Part shown: in pieces, positions 1 to 6,651 of the stretch | Layout of the letters: each line of letters starts with the position of its first letter | Position numbering within the stretch: the first letter of the stretch is position 1 | DNA from: an uncultured Alphaproteobacteria bacterium | Lineage (GTDB): Bacteria > Pseudomonadota > Alphaproteobacteria > Rhizobiales > Rhizobiaceae | Reading direction: 5' to 3' | Assembly: GCA_929200335.1 (NCBI GenBank) | Contig: CAKMZG010000014.1 | Coordinates: 1-6,651, forward strand | DNA: 6,651 nt | Position numbers and translations under genes: made by a program | The notes under the pieces: model-generated | Told to the model about the DNA's origin: nothing | Database searches by the model: none | The model's input: only the letters and a program-made list of their open reading frames with translations

Positions 1-665
<665 letters not shown>

Positions 666-669
<4 letters not shown>

Positions 670-1991
670 GCTGCAATTTGCCCTTTGAATTCAGCAATCA
701 ATGCTTTGTCGTTAAAATTAGATATTGAAAGTTTTAAAATATTTTGCCTGCTCACTTGTTCGCTTACGGCTTTGTCAAAATTTATTTCAACAAGGGTGAA
801 ATCTTCGCTACGCCCAAGGGCAATGCCATCATTAATGATGCGCTCAAGCAAGATATTTTGTGTGCTACCCACCTGTGTTTTTAAATGCTGGTGATGATGT
901 TGATCACCCAATTCGCGCAAGATTTTTGCCCGTGCTTTCACGATATCGCGGGGCAATTGAGGCATTTTAGCAGCTGGTGTGCTTTCACGGGGCGAAAATG
1001 GGAAAACGTGCAAATGGGTAATATTGCACTGTTTAATCAAATCGATGGTGTTTTCCATCATCTCATCAGTTTCGGTGGGAAAACCAGCAATGAAATCTGC
1101 GCCAAAAATCATATTTGGACGAAGCTTGCGAACGGTTTCACAAAACTCAATGGTATCCTCACGCAAATGGCGACGTTTCATGCGTTTTAAGATCATATTG
1201 TCACCCGATTGGATGGACAAATGCAAATGGGGCATTAGGCGGTGATCATGCTCAATCATTTCAAAGAGCGGTTGATCTACCTCAATGCTGTCAATGGAGG
1301 ATAAGCGTAAGCGCGGTAAATCTGGCACTTGCTTTAAGAGTGATTGTACCAATACCCCAAGGCTGGGTTTGCCGGGTAAATCTGCACCATAGGATGTCAT
1401 ATCAACACCTGTTAGCACCACTTCACTATAGCCATTGCCAACAAGACGTTTTACTTGTTCTACAACTTGCCCCATGGGGACAGAGCGAGAATTCCCACGA
1501 CCATAAGGGATAATACAAAAAGTGCAGCGATGATCACAGCCATTTTGCACTTGCAAAAACGCCCGTGAACGGCCTTCAATAGCATCGATCAAATGAGGGG
1601 CAGTTTCTCGCACTTGCATAATGTCATTAACGCGAACTTTTTCTTCACTATTGATGCCAAAATCAGGCAACGCGCGATAATTATGCGCTTTGAGTTTTTC
1701 CTCATTGCCCAGTACTAGATCAACCTCATCGAGATCAGCAAATGTCTGTGCCTCTGTTTGTGCCGCACATCCTGTGACGATGATGCGGGCATCGGGATTA
1801 TTGCGCTTGGTTTTGCGGATGGCATGTTTGGCTTGGCGCACGGCCTCTTGTGTGACCGCGCAGGTATTGATGATGACTGCGCCACCTTCCAATTGCTCAA
1901 GGCCAGCCTCACTGGCCTCACGGCGAATAACTTCTGATTCATAGGCATTTAAACGACAACCAAAGGTTACTACGTCAATTTTTTTATTCAT
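666..1991 (-). CDS. mtaB: MtaB, tRNA t6A37 methylthiotransferase
   Basis: A radical-SAM methylthiotransferase, 441 aa, that converts t6A at position 37 of ANN-decoding tRNAs to ms2t6A. The N-terminal UPF0004 domain carries the three cysteines for the auxiliary Fe-S cluster: FGC at residue 12, NTC at 44 and TGC at 75. The radical-SAM CxxxCxxC is at C152, C156 and C159 (NGCDHRCTFC), followed by IIPYGRG. A TRAM-type RNA-binding region fills about 372-438 (GRSEDFTLVEINF). The VTFGCRLNAYES start and NGCDHRCTFCIIPYGRGNSR core suit MtaB better than MiaB or RimO. The start overlaps the dapF stop as ATGA, with a strong GAGGGGG ribosome binding site at 1996-2002. The stop overlaps the ftsY start in the same way. 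Length is normal and all cluster ligands are present. A His-rich patch, HHHQH at 365-369, lies just before the TRAM region. Confidence 0.95.
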
Positions 1992-2884
1992 GCAGCCCCC
2001 TCATTGGTTCGGTCGGTTTTCGTCCATTCACCAGTGTGAGGGTTGAGGCTGCCAGAAAATTCAAACTCAGTTGCGCCGCGCATAATGATATGGTCATCAT
2101 CTTGCCAAACGATATTCAATATACCACCGGGCATGGTGACATCCACTTGATGGTCTAAGAATCCACGGCGGATGCCATTAACCACAGCTGCACAAGCACC
2201 AGAGCCACAAGCTAGCGTTAAGCCAGCACCACGCTCCCATGTGACCATCTCAATAGCTTTTGGGTTAAAAACATGGGCGATGGTGACATTTACTCGATTG
2301 GGGAACAGTGGATGATCCTCAAAGAAGGGGCCTAATTCTGTGATGGGATATTCTGCAATAGGCTTTTGTGTAAAAAACGTCACATGAGGATTACCCATGC
2401 TGGCAAGGGCTGGTGCGCTTATGAGCGCGTCACCTTCAAGCGGATATTGCAGATTAATTTTACGGGTGTCTTCTATAGGTTCAGATATAGGGATGTCCTG
2501 CCAATTAAATTTTGGGGTGCCCATATCAACAGACACAGTGCCATCTTCATGAGCGATGGTTTTACGTAAACCGCCCAATGTATCGAAATCACGAGAAGTT
2601 AGATTTGCAGCAAATTGATTGAGCCACGTCACCACACAGCGGGTACCGTTGCCACAGGCTTCAGCATTTGATCCATCGCTGTTTAAGATGTGTATATAAT
2701 TGTCTGTAGTTGTATTTTGGGCATCATGGATCGCCATGATTTGATCAAATTTAGTCTCGATATGTTGATCAAGGGCAATAGCGGCTTCAGGGGTAATGAC
2801 ATCCTTGCGACCACGCATATCGACCACCAGAATTTGATTTCCGATGCCGTTCATTTTAGCAAATTGGACGCTATCATTGTTCAT
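1988..2884 (-). CDS. dapF: DapF, diaminopimelate epimerase
   Basis: A PLP-independent epimerase, 298 aa, that interconverts LL- and meso-diaminopimelate, giving the peptidoglycan cross-linking residue and the precursor of lysine. The two catalytic cysteines are visible: C77 in SDGSNAEACGNGTRC and C226 in LTLACGSGACA. Other family landmarks are GIGNQILVVD near the start, SMGNPHVTFF (162-171), NRVNV (196-200) and WERGAG (216-221). The substrate-loop motif reads GNQ here where many orthologues have GND; the Asn is kept. Start ATG at 2884 puts MNNDSVQFAKMNG ahead of the conserved core; only a weak GGA precedes it. It lies 78 bp after the ftsX stop and overlaps mtaB by 4 bp, so it heads a tightly coupled dapF-mtaB-ftsY block that may be read from its own promoter or from ftsEX. 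Confidence 0.97.
   Translation of the reverse strand: MNNDSVQFAKMNGIGNQILVVDMRGRKDVITPEAAIALDQHIETKFDQIMAIHDAQNTTTDNYIHILNSDGSNAEACGNGTRCVVTWLNQFAANLTSRDFDTLGGLRKTIAHEDGTVSVDMGTPKFNWQDIPISEPIEDTRKINLQYPLEGDALISAPALASMGNPHVTFFTQKPIAEYPITELGPFFEDHPLFPNRVNVTIAHVFNPKAIEMVTWERGAGLTLACGSGACAAVVNGIRRGFLDHQVDVTMPGGILNIVWQDDDHIIMRGATEFEFSGSLNPHTGEWTKTDRTNEGAA
1996..2002 (-). promoter_or_regulatory. ribosome binding site of mtaB, inside the dapF 3' end
   Basis: The coding strand reads GAGGGGG four bases before the mtaB ATG, within the last dapF codons (Glu-Gly-Ala-Ala-stop). Together with the ATGA overlap it supports 1991 as the mtaB start and coupled translation. Confidence 0.7.
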
Positions 2885-2962
2885 GGGTTTAATCCGACAA
2901 TATATTATTGAGTTCTATATGGTATATTTTGTCATAAACTACAAGACGGACTTGGGTAGAGC
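2885..2962 (-). promoter_or_regulatory. ftsX-dapF intergenic gap, possible dapF promoter
   Basis: This 78-bp gap is the only break over 0 bp in the minus-strand gene series. It is very A+T-rich between about 2896 and 2935. On the coding strand ATGACA (a 5/6 match to a -35 box) and several TATA-like hexamers are present, but none combine with a 16-18 bp spacer to give a convincing sigma-70 promoter. There is no GC-rich hairpin with a T-run, so no intrinsic terminator separates ftsX from dapF. A small palindrome CAATA-tat-TATTG lies at 2898-2910 and is probably incidental. Confidence 0.3.
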
Positions 2963-4051
2963 TTAATTCTGTGTTTTATTTAAAAAACGCATATGGCGGA
3001 TAACTGTCCAACTTGAGGTAGCAGCCGTTAGTACTGCAACTAAAAGAATAACTATTGCAGCACCAAGATAGCCCCAAAGACCCACAGAAAACGAGCCAAA
3101 AAGTGCGCTTACTTGAGCATTAACTGCGGTGCCAAAGGATTGATCTGACCAAAGCCCAAGAATGGCGAATAAGATAATAGCAACTGCACCGCCAAGTGCG
3201 CCACCTTTAAGACCAAGCCAAAAGAAGTGTTTTTGAAATTGGCGGGCAATGTAAGGTTCTCTTGCACCGACAAAATGTAATACTTCAATGATATGAGCAT
3301 TGCCAGCCATTGCGCCACGGGTAGCAAAAATTACTGTTAATACGGTGGCAGCTAGAACCAGTAAGAAAATTGAAAGCCCTGTTAGGGTGGTTGTGCGTGC
3401 CATGCGGGTAAGACGAGAAACCCAAGCGCGGTGGTCATCAAGGCTGGCACCAGGAATAGTTGCTACAAGTTCTTCTTTTATGGCAGCAAAATTTGGTGGG
3501 TTTTCTGCATCGATTTCAATGATCAAGAGCCGTGGAATGGGTAATTCATCCAAATCAAGGCCAGTGCCAAGCCATGGTTCAAGCAGGCGGTTGGTTTCGT
3601 CTTTATCAAGGATATTTACGGATTTAATGCCCGCGTATTTTTCAACCAGTGTCTGCGCTTTGGGCAATATGTCAGCCATTTTATTATTAGGCGTTGGGCG
3701 AATTTGTATGGTGATCTCTTTGGAGATATCACTTTGCCAATTGCTGGCAGATTCATTCACCAAACTTACCGCACCAAGGGTAAGGCAGGCCAAAAATGCC
3801 ATGATAGCAATCACAAAAATAAGGGCGGTGCCAGATACGCTTTCCTTTGGAATAATGGAAGGCTTATTGTCAGTACTTAATATTTTTTGACTGTTGTTAA
3901 CGGCAGTTTTTACCGCATCTTTAGAACCTCGCCCTAGAATTGCAGAGAGCTTCTTTACTCGGTCTGCATTTTTTGTGCGGGGTTGAGGGCTTTGCGCAGG
4001 AGCATTTTTGCGTAAAGGAATTTTCGGCGGGGTTTGAGGTGCATTAGCCAT
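2963..4051 (-). CDS. ftsX: FtsX, cell-division ABC transporter membrane subunit
   Basis: The membrane half of the FtsEX complex (362 aa), which transmits ATP hydrolysis by FtsE to peptidoglycan hydrolysis outside the inner membrane at the division site. Four transmembrane segments can be read at about 75-98, 221-243, 277-300 and 326-349. The large periplasmic loop of about 120 residues between TM1 and TM2 is the usual FtsX layout. A cytoplasmic N-terminal tail of about 70 residues is rich in Pro, Lys and Gln. The start of TM1 (IIPKESVSGTALIFVIAIMA) resembles rhizobial FtsX as I remember it. HFVGAREPYIARQFQKH (259-275) matches the FtsX cytoplasmic loop that contacts FtsE. The ATG overlaps the ftsE stop by 8 bp, supporting this start although its AAGGGG site is about 13 nt away. 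Confidence 0.95.
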   Translation of the reverse strand: MANAPQTPPKIPLRKNAPAQSPQPRTKNADRVKKLSAILGRGSKDAVKTAVNNSQKILSTDNKPSIIPKESVSGTALIFVIAIMAFLACLTLGAVSLVNESASNWQSDISKEITIQIRPTPNNKMADILPKAQTLVEKYAGIKSVNILDKDETNRLLEPWLGTGLDLDELPIPRLLIIEIDAENPPNFAAIKEELVATIPGASLDDHRAWVSRLTRMARTTTLTGLSIFLLVLAATVLTVIFATRGAMAGNAHIIEVLHFVGAREPYIARQFQKHFFWLGLKGGALGGAVAIILFAILGLWSDQSFGTAVNAQVSALFGSFSVGLWGYLGAAIVILLVAVLTAATSSWTVIRHMRFLNKTQN

Positions 4052-4703
4052 AGGTTTGCAGATGCCCCTTGTTTAGAACCATGCGTCTTGCATCAAATTG
4101 ATCCATTAGTGCAAGATCGTGGGTTGCAATTAATACAGATGTGCCGCTTCGGTTTAATTCTGCCAATAATCTTAACAAGCGTTTGGCCAAGGGCGGGTCA
4201 ACATTGCCTGTTGGCTCATCAGCTAGCAAAATTTCGGGTTGGGAGATTAAGGCTCTTGCAATGGCCGCGCGCTGTTTTTCCCCCCCTGATAAAACAGATG
4301 GTGGTGAGTGGATGCGATCACGCAAGCCAACCCAATCTAACAGCTCTTGCACATCGGTTTTATAGCTGGATTCATCCTTGCCTTGAACGCGCAGAGGCAG
4401 CGCCACATTTTCATAGGTGGTAAGGTGATCAAGTAAACGGAAATCTTGAAACACAATGCCGATGCGACGGCGAATAGCAGGGATGTCTTTTCGATCAATG
4501 GTGGCACTGTCTTTGCCAAAGACATTAATTAACCCGCGGGTAGGTTTTAAAGACATAAACATCAAGCGTAATAGGCTAGTTTTACCTGCGCCTGAAGGCC
4601 CTGTTAGAAATTGAAAAGACCCTGGTGCAATATGAAATGAAATATCGCGCAAAATTTCGCTGCCCATGCCATACCGTAGCCCTACATTTTCAAATTGGAT
4701 CAC
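4044..4703 (-). CDS. ftsE: FtsE, cell-division ABC ATPase
   Basis: The cytoplasmic ATPase of FtsEX, 219 aa, the normal length for the family. Visible motifs are Walker A GPSGAGKT (35-42, K41), the Q-loop at Q86 in VFQDFRLL, the signature LSGGEKQR (138-145), Walker B ILLADEPTG (D162, E163) and the switch His H195 in ATHD. The LLDHLTTYENVALPL stretch after the Q-loop is typical of FtsE, and the downstream ftsX fixes the identity against other small ABC ATPases such as LolD. The start is GTG at 4703: an in-frame TAA lies five codons upstream, no in-frame ATG is available, and GAGGA sits 7 nt before it. The gene starts the minus-strand series, with its promoter expected in 4704-4979. Confidence 0.97.
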   Translation of the reverse strand: MIQFENVGLRYGMGSEILRDISFHIAPGSFQFLTGPSGAGKTSLLRLMFMSLKPTRGLINVFGKDSATIDRKDIPAIRRRIGIVFQDFRLLDHLTTYENVALPLRVQGKDESSYKTDVQELLDWVGLRDRIHSPPSVLSGGEKQRAAIARALISQPEILLADEPTGNVDPPLAKRLLRLLAELNRSGTSVLIATHDLALMDQFDARRMVLNKGHLQTYG

Positions 4704-4710
4704 TTCATAT

Positions 4711-4715
4711 TCCTC
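4711..4715 (-). promoter_or_regulatory. ribosome binding site deciding the ftsE GTG start
   Basis: GAGGA on the coding strand lies 7 nt before GTG 4703. An out-of-frame ATG at 4708-4706 is only 2 nt from the same site and opens a two-codon frame (ATG AAG TGA), so the GTG is the better-placed start. Confidence 0.7.
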
Positions 4716-4964
4716 AATTTATTTGCTGTTGTTACGAATCAACATCAAATCATAACGCTTCATTTACCACATTTATGATCTTTTTCTGTTGAACGCAACT
4801 TTATGTCTAGGTTATGGCTTTTAGATGGATTTCGTTAACTTATTGCCTTTAAGCCTTGTGTGATAGAATAATAATCTGTGTAGAAACCCTATCAAATAAC
4901 AGTGTGTAAGCGAACTATTTCCTTGTAGAATTAGGCAATAAAGGCAAAATTATCCTTAATTTAT

Positions 4965-4970
4965 AGGTGA
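4965..4970 (+). promoter_or_regulatory. ribosome binding site of hpt
   Basis: AGGTGA lies 9 nt before ATG 4980. This favours the first ATG over the second one four codons later (4992). Confidence 0.65.
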
Positions 4971-4979
4971 TTTTAACAA

Positions 4980-5549
4980 ATGGCAGAAAATATGACTGAT
5001 ACAAAATCAGAATGCATTACAATACGTGGTAGAAAAATAAGCACGCTGTTTTCTAAGGAAGACATTGCAACACGTAATTTAGAGTTAGCAGCGCAAATTG
5101 CTAAGCAGGAATTTAAAAATCTGCTTGCCATTTCTGTTTTAAAAGGTTCTTTCGTTTTTGCAGCAGATCTTATTCGTGCTTTGCATGAAGTTAATATGGA
5201 ACCAGAAGTAGAATTTATCACTCTATCAAGCTACGGGGCTGGTATTAAGGGTGGCGAGGTTAAAATTGTTCGTGATATTGATAGCCACGTTAATGGACGT
5301 GATGTTCTATTGATTGATGATATTTTTGAATCTGGCAATACTTTGCAATTTGCCCGTGATTTAATGTTAGAGCGCGGGGCGCGTAATGTTTATATCTGCG
5401 TTTTATTAGATAAATTATCCCGTCGAAAAGCTGATTTAGAAGCTGATTTTGTGGGTTTTGAATGTCCAGATTATTTTGTAGTGGGCTATGGCATGGATGT
5501 TGGCCATGCCTTCAGGGAATTGCCATTTGTTGGCGTTGTAGAAGAGTAA
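4980..5549 (+). CDS. hpt: Hpt, hypoxanthine/guanine phosphoribosyltransferase
   Basis: A type I phosphoribosyltransferase, 189 aa, that joins a 6-oxopurine base to PRPP to make IMP or GMP in purine salvage. Visible landmarks are VLKGSF (53-58, the PPi loop), the flexible-loop region SSYGAG (83-88), the PRPP signature VLLIDDIFESGNTL (109-122), and the base-binding end K145, DFVGFECPDYFVVGYGMD (156-173) with stacking F166 and Mg-associated D173, then R179. This C-terminal stretch closely parallels that of eukaryotic HGPRT, which separates it from APRT and xanthine PRT. The odd point is E117 where the signature usually has Asp (D-[TS]-G), the residue treated as the general base in related enzymes. 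It is the first plus-strand gene, 37 bp before the response regulator, with no terminator between them, so the two are probably one transcript. Confidence 0.9.
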   Translation: MAENMTDTKSECITIRGRKISTLFSKEDIATRNLELAAQIAKQEFKNLLAISVLKGSFVFAADLIRALHEVNMEPEVEFITLSSYGAGIKGGEVKIVRDIDSHVNGRDVLLIDDIFESGNTLQFARDLMLERGARNVYICVLLDKLSRRKADLEADFVGFECPDYFVVGYGMDVGHAFRELPFVGVVEE

Positions 5550-5586
5550 ATCTGACAATATTGATGAGTAAAGAGTAGAGATCGAT

Positions 5587-5952
5587 ATGGCGAAAATTTT
5601 ATTAACTGAAGATGATGATGGTATTCGTAATTTTTTGGCTCAGGCCTTGCAATCTGATGGGCATGAAGTGGCTTTGGCAGAAGATGGCGAGGAAGGCCTA
5701 GATCAATTGCGTTTTGCAAATGGCGAGTTTGATCTTCTGTTAACGGATATTAGAATGCCTATTATGGATGGCATAGAATTGGCTCATACAACGGCAGCGC
5801 ATTACCCTAATGTTAAAATTTTGATGATGACAGGCTTTGCCGATCAGCGTGAAAAAGCCGAGGATTTAAATGAAGTGGTTGTAGATGTTTTGCAAAAACC
5901 ATTCAGCCTATCGCAAATCCGCGAGAGTGTAAGCTGCGCGCTTGCTGCTTAA
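5587..5952 (+). CDS. cpdR: CpdR-like single-domain response regulator
   Basis: A stand-alone receiver domain of 121 aa with no output domain. The acidic pocket is D9/D10 (LLTEDDDG), the phospho-acceptor is D54 (LLLTDIRMP), the switch Thr is T82 (LMMTGFADQ) and the conserved Lys is K104 (QKPFSL). In Caulobacter and rhizobia, CpdR is a phospho-controlled receiver fed by the CckA-ChpT relay; unphosphorylated, it primes ClpXP to degrade cell-cycle substrates. The opening ILLTEDDDGIRNFL, TDIRMPxMDGIELA and TGFADQRE motifs and the ending SCALAA fit the CpdR group as I know it. A generic CheY-like regulator is the alternative, and no receiver-only protein can be assigned with certainty from its motifs. 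The start ATG has only a weak AGAG ahead of it. It follows hpt by 37 bp. Confidence 0.72.
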   Translation: MAKILLTEDDDGIRNFLAQALQSDGHEVALAEDGEEGLDQLRFANGEFDLLLTDIRMPIMDGIELAHTTAAHYPNVKILMMTGFADQREKAEDLNEVVVDVLQKPFSLSQIRESVSCALAA

Positions 5953-6104
5953 GCTGGTTTTCTATATAAAATTGCTATATAGCCAATATCAAATAAAAAG
6001 ACCATAAATTTTGGTTATAAGCTCTTGTTGTCGCTAAGTTTATTTGCAGAAATTAAACTATTTTTTGCTGGCTTAGCTATATCGCGCCACAGTTGGAGAT
6101 TCTT
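5953..6104 (+). other. intergenic region with an A+T-rich inverted repeat
   Basis: This 152-bp gap separates the response regulator from the thiE-like gene. A perfect 7-bp inverted repeat CTATATA / TATATAG lies at 5962-5968 and 5976-5982 with a 7-nt loop; TGG upstream could pair with CCA downstream across a small bulge. It begins 10 bp after the stop, where a terminator would be expected, but has almost no G-C pairs and no T-run afterwards, so it is at best a weak terminator or processing site. No well-spaced promoter boxes are evident for the next gene. Confidence 0.4.
6095..6098 (+). promoter_or_regulatory. ribosome binding site deciding the thiE-like GTG start
   Basis: GGAG lies 6 nt before GTG 6105. 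The next in-frame ATG is codon 28, which would remove the first strand of the barrel (RLVLIAP), so the GTG start is preferred. Confidence 0.65.
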
Positions 6105-6651
6105 GTGACAGACAATATTACCCATAGTCGATGCCGTTTGGTTTTAATTGCGCCTAATTTAGGTGATGATGAGCTTATTGCTGCCATGACGAATGCATTG
6201 AATGGCGGCGATGTGGCCAGTATTATCATGCCGCAATATGAGCGCGATGATGCTAATTTTTTAACTGTAGCAAAAGCAATTAATGAAATGGCACATGAAA
6301 AAGATATTGCCACTCTTGTTGTTGATAATACACAGGTTATGGGGCGCAGTGGTGCCGATGGCCTACATTTTAGTGGTGGTGTTGACCAATTGCGCGATAT
6401 CTTGCCATCCCATAGCGATAAACATATGCTGGGTGTTGGTGGCCTGTTGGATCGCCATAGGGCATTAAATATGGGTGAATGTCAGCCAGATTATATTATG
6501 TTTGGTAAAATTAATGGCGATATTAAAGCGGAGGCACATCCAAAAAACATTGCTCTTGGTGAGTGGTGGGCATCTTTGGTAGAAATTCCCGCCATTGTAA
6601 TGGGGGGGCAATCCCTTGATTGTGTTGAAGCTATAGCCAAAACTAGGGTCG
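6105..6651 (+). CDS. ThiE-like thiamine-phosphate synthase family protein (3' end outside window)
   Basis: An open frame of 182 codons from GTG, running off the right edge; the usual family length is about 210, so roughly 30 residues are missing. It shows a TIM-barrel pattern of the ThiE/TenI family: RLVLIAP (11-17), GGDVASIIMPQY (34-45), ATLVVDN (69-75), GADGLHF (83-89), MLGVGG (108-113), PDYIMFG (128-134) and IPAIVMGG (161-168). True ThiE joins HMP-PP and the thiazole phosphate in thiamine synthesis. Several expected residues differ here: the substrate motif QLREK is PQYER, the Asn-Asp pair before the ADG motif reads DN, and the GPIFPT-TK loop is FGKINGD. It resembles proteins called thiamine-phosphate pyrophosphorylase in Rhizobiales, but activity is uncertain. 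A seven-G run at 6602-6608 is a place where a sequencing indel could arise; the frame reads through it normally. Confidence 0.75.
   Translation, partial: MTDNITHSRCRLVLIAPNLGDDELIAAMTNALNGGDVASIIMPQYERDDANFLTVAKAINEMAHEKDIATLVVDNTQVMGRSGADGLHFSGGVDQLRDILPSHSDKHMLGVGGLLDRHRALNMGECQPDYIMFGKINGDIKAEAHPKNIALGEWWASLVEIPAIVMGGQSLDCVEAIAKTRV

Larger units (their letters stand above)
4704..4979. promoter_or_regulatory. divergent promoter region between ftsE and hpt
   Basis: This 276-bp non-coding stretch must hold the promoters of both gene series. For ftsE, a weak candidate on the minus strand is TTGCGT (4793-4798) and TAAATG (4770-4775) with a 17-bp spacer. For hpt, TTGCCT (4843-4848) and TAGAAT (4864-4869) have a short 15-bp spacer. 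Neither is strong, and alphaproteobacterial promoters often depart from the E. coli consensus. One GANTC methylation site (GAATC, 4736-4740) lies upstream of ftsE, which is relevant if this organism uses CcrM. Two TTAA half-sites (4835 and 4849) are 10 bp apart rather than the 7 of a full CtrA box. No ORF, hairpin terminator or RNA gene stands out. Confidence 0.5.

Noticed and set aside
2898..2910. CAATA-tat-TATTG palindrome in the ftsX-dapF gap
   Set aside because: A 5-bp A+T-rich palindrome is expected by chance in such a sequence and is too weak for a terminator.
3300..3890. Plus-strand frame of 196 codons opposite ftsX
   Set aside because: It is a long shadow frame. ftsX on the other strand has clear membrane topology and operon context; this frame has no recognisable domain or ribosome site.
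4034..4423. Plus-strand frame of 129 codons opposite ftsE
   Set aside because: It lies antisense to the Walker B and signature region of ftsE and shows no protein-family features.
4835..4852. Possible CtrA box (TTAA ... TTAA)
   Set aside because: The half-sites are 10 bp apart; the full CtrA consensus needs 7.
6077..6313. Minus-strand frame of 78 codons
   Set aside because: It is antisense to the start of the thiE-like gene, which has a good ribosome site and family motifs.
6283..6468. Plus-strand frame of 61 codons
   Set aside because: It is a second frame within the thiE-like gene and has hydrophobic composition but no ribosome site or conserved motif.

Overview
The window reads as a chromosomal housekeeping segment from an A+T-rich alphaproteobacterium, most likely of the Rhizobiales (Hyphomicrobiales). 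The main pointers are the dapF-mtaB-ftsY gene order, an FtsX with a long cytoplasmic N-terminal tail, a CpdR-like single-domain response regulator next to hpt, and a divergent ThiE-like protein of a type I associate with rhizobial genomes. The lineage is inferred from gene content and protein sequence only. I see no mobile element, CRISPR array, rRNA or tRNA.

Layout. The left two thirds (1-4703) is one minus-strand series, read right to left: ftsE (GTG start at 4703), ftsX (overlaps the ftsE end by 8 bp), a 78-bp gap, dapF, mtaB and ftsY. ftsY is cut by the window's left edge. The dapF/mtaB and mtaB/ftsY junctions are both 4-bp ATGA stop-start overlaps, so these three genes are almost certainly co-transcribed and translationally coupled. 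A 276-bp divergent intergenic region (4704-4979) separates them from a plus-strand series: hpt, a cpdR-like response regulator 37 bp downstream, a 152-bp gap, and a thiE-like gene cut by the right edge.

Functions. FtsEX is the ABC-type division complex that couples cytoplasmic ATPase activity to cell-wall hydrolysis at the septum. DapF makes meso-diaminopimelate for peptidoglycan and lysine. MtaB thiomethylates t6A37 in tRNA. FtsY is the signal-recognition-particle receptor, here with a long acidic, repeat-rich N-terminal region. On the other strand, Hpt salvages purine bases, the CpdR-like protein is a candidate phospho-controlled adaptor for ClpXP cell-cycle proteolysis, and the last gene belongs to the thiamine-phosphate synthase/TenI fold.

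I found no convincing undescribed system. The points most worth a second look are three in-frame tandem repeats in the ftsY 5' part, a Glu in place of the usual Asp in the Hpt PRPP loop, an ssrA-like ALAA C-terminus on the CpdR-like protein, and the loss of several canonical ThiE residues in the last gene.
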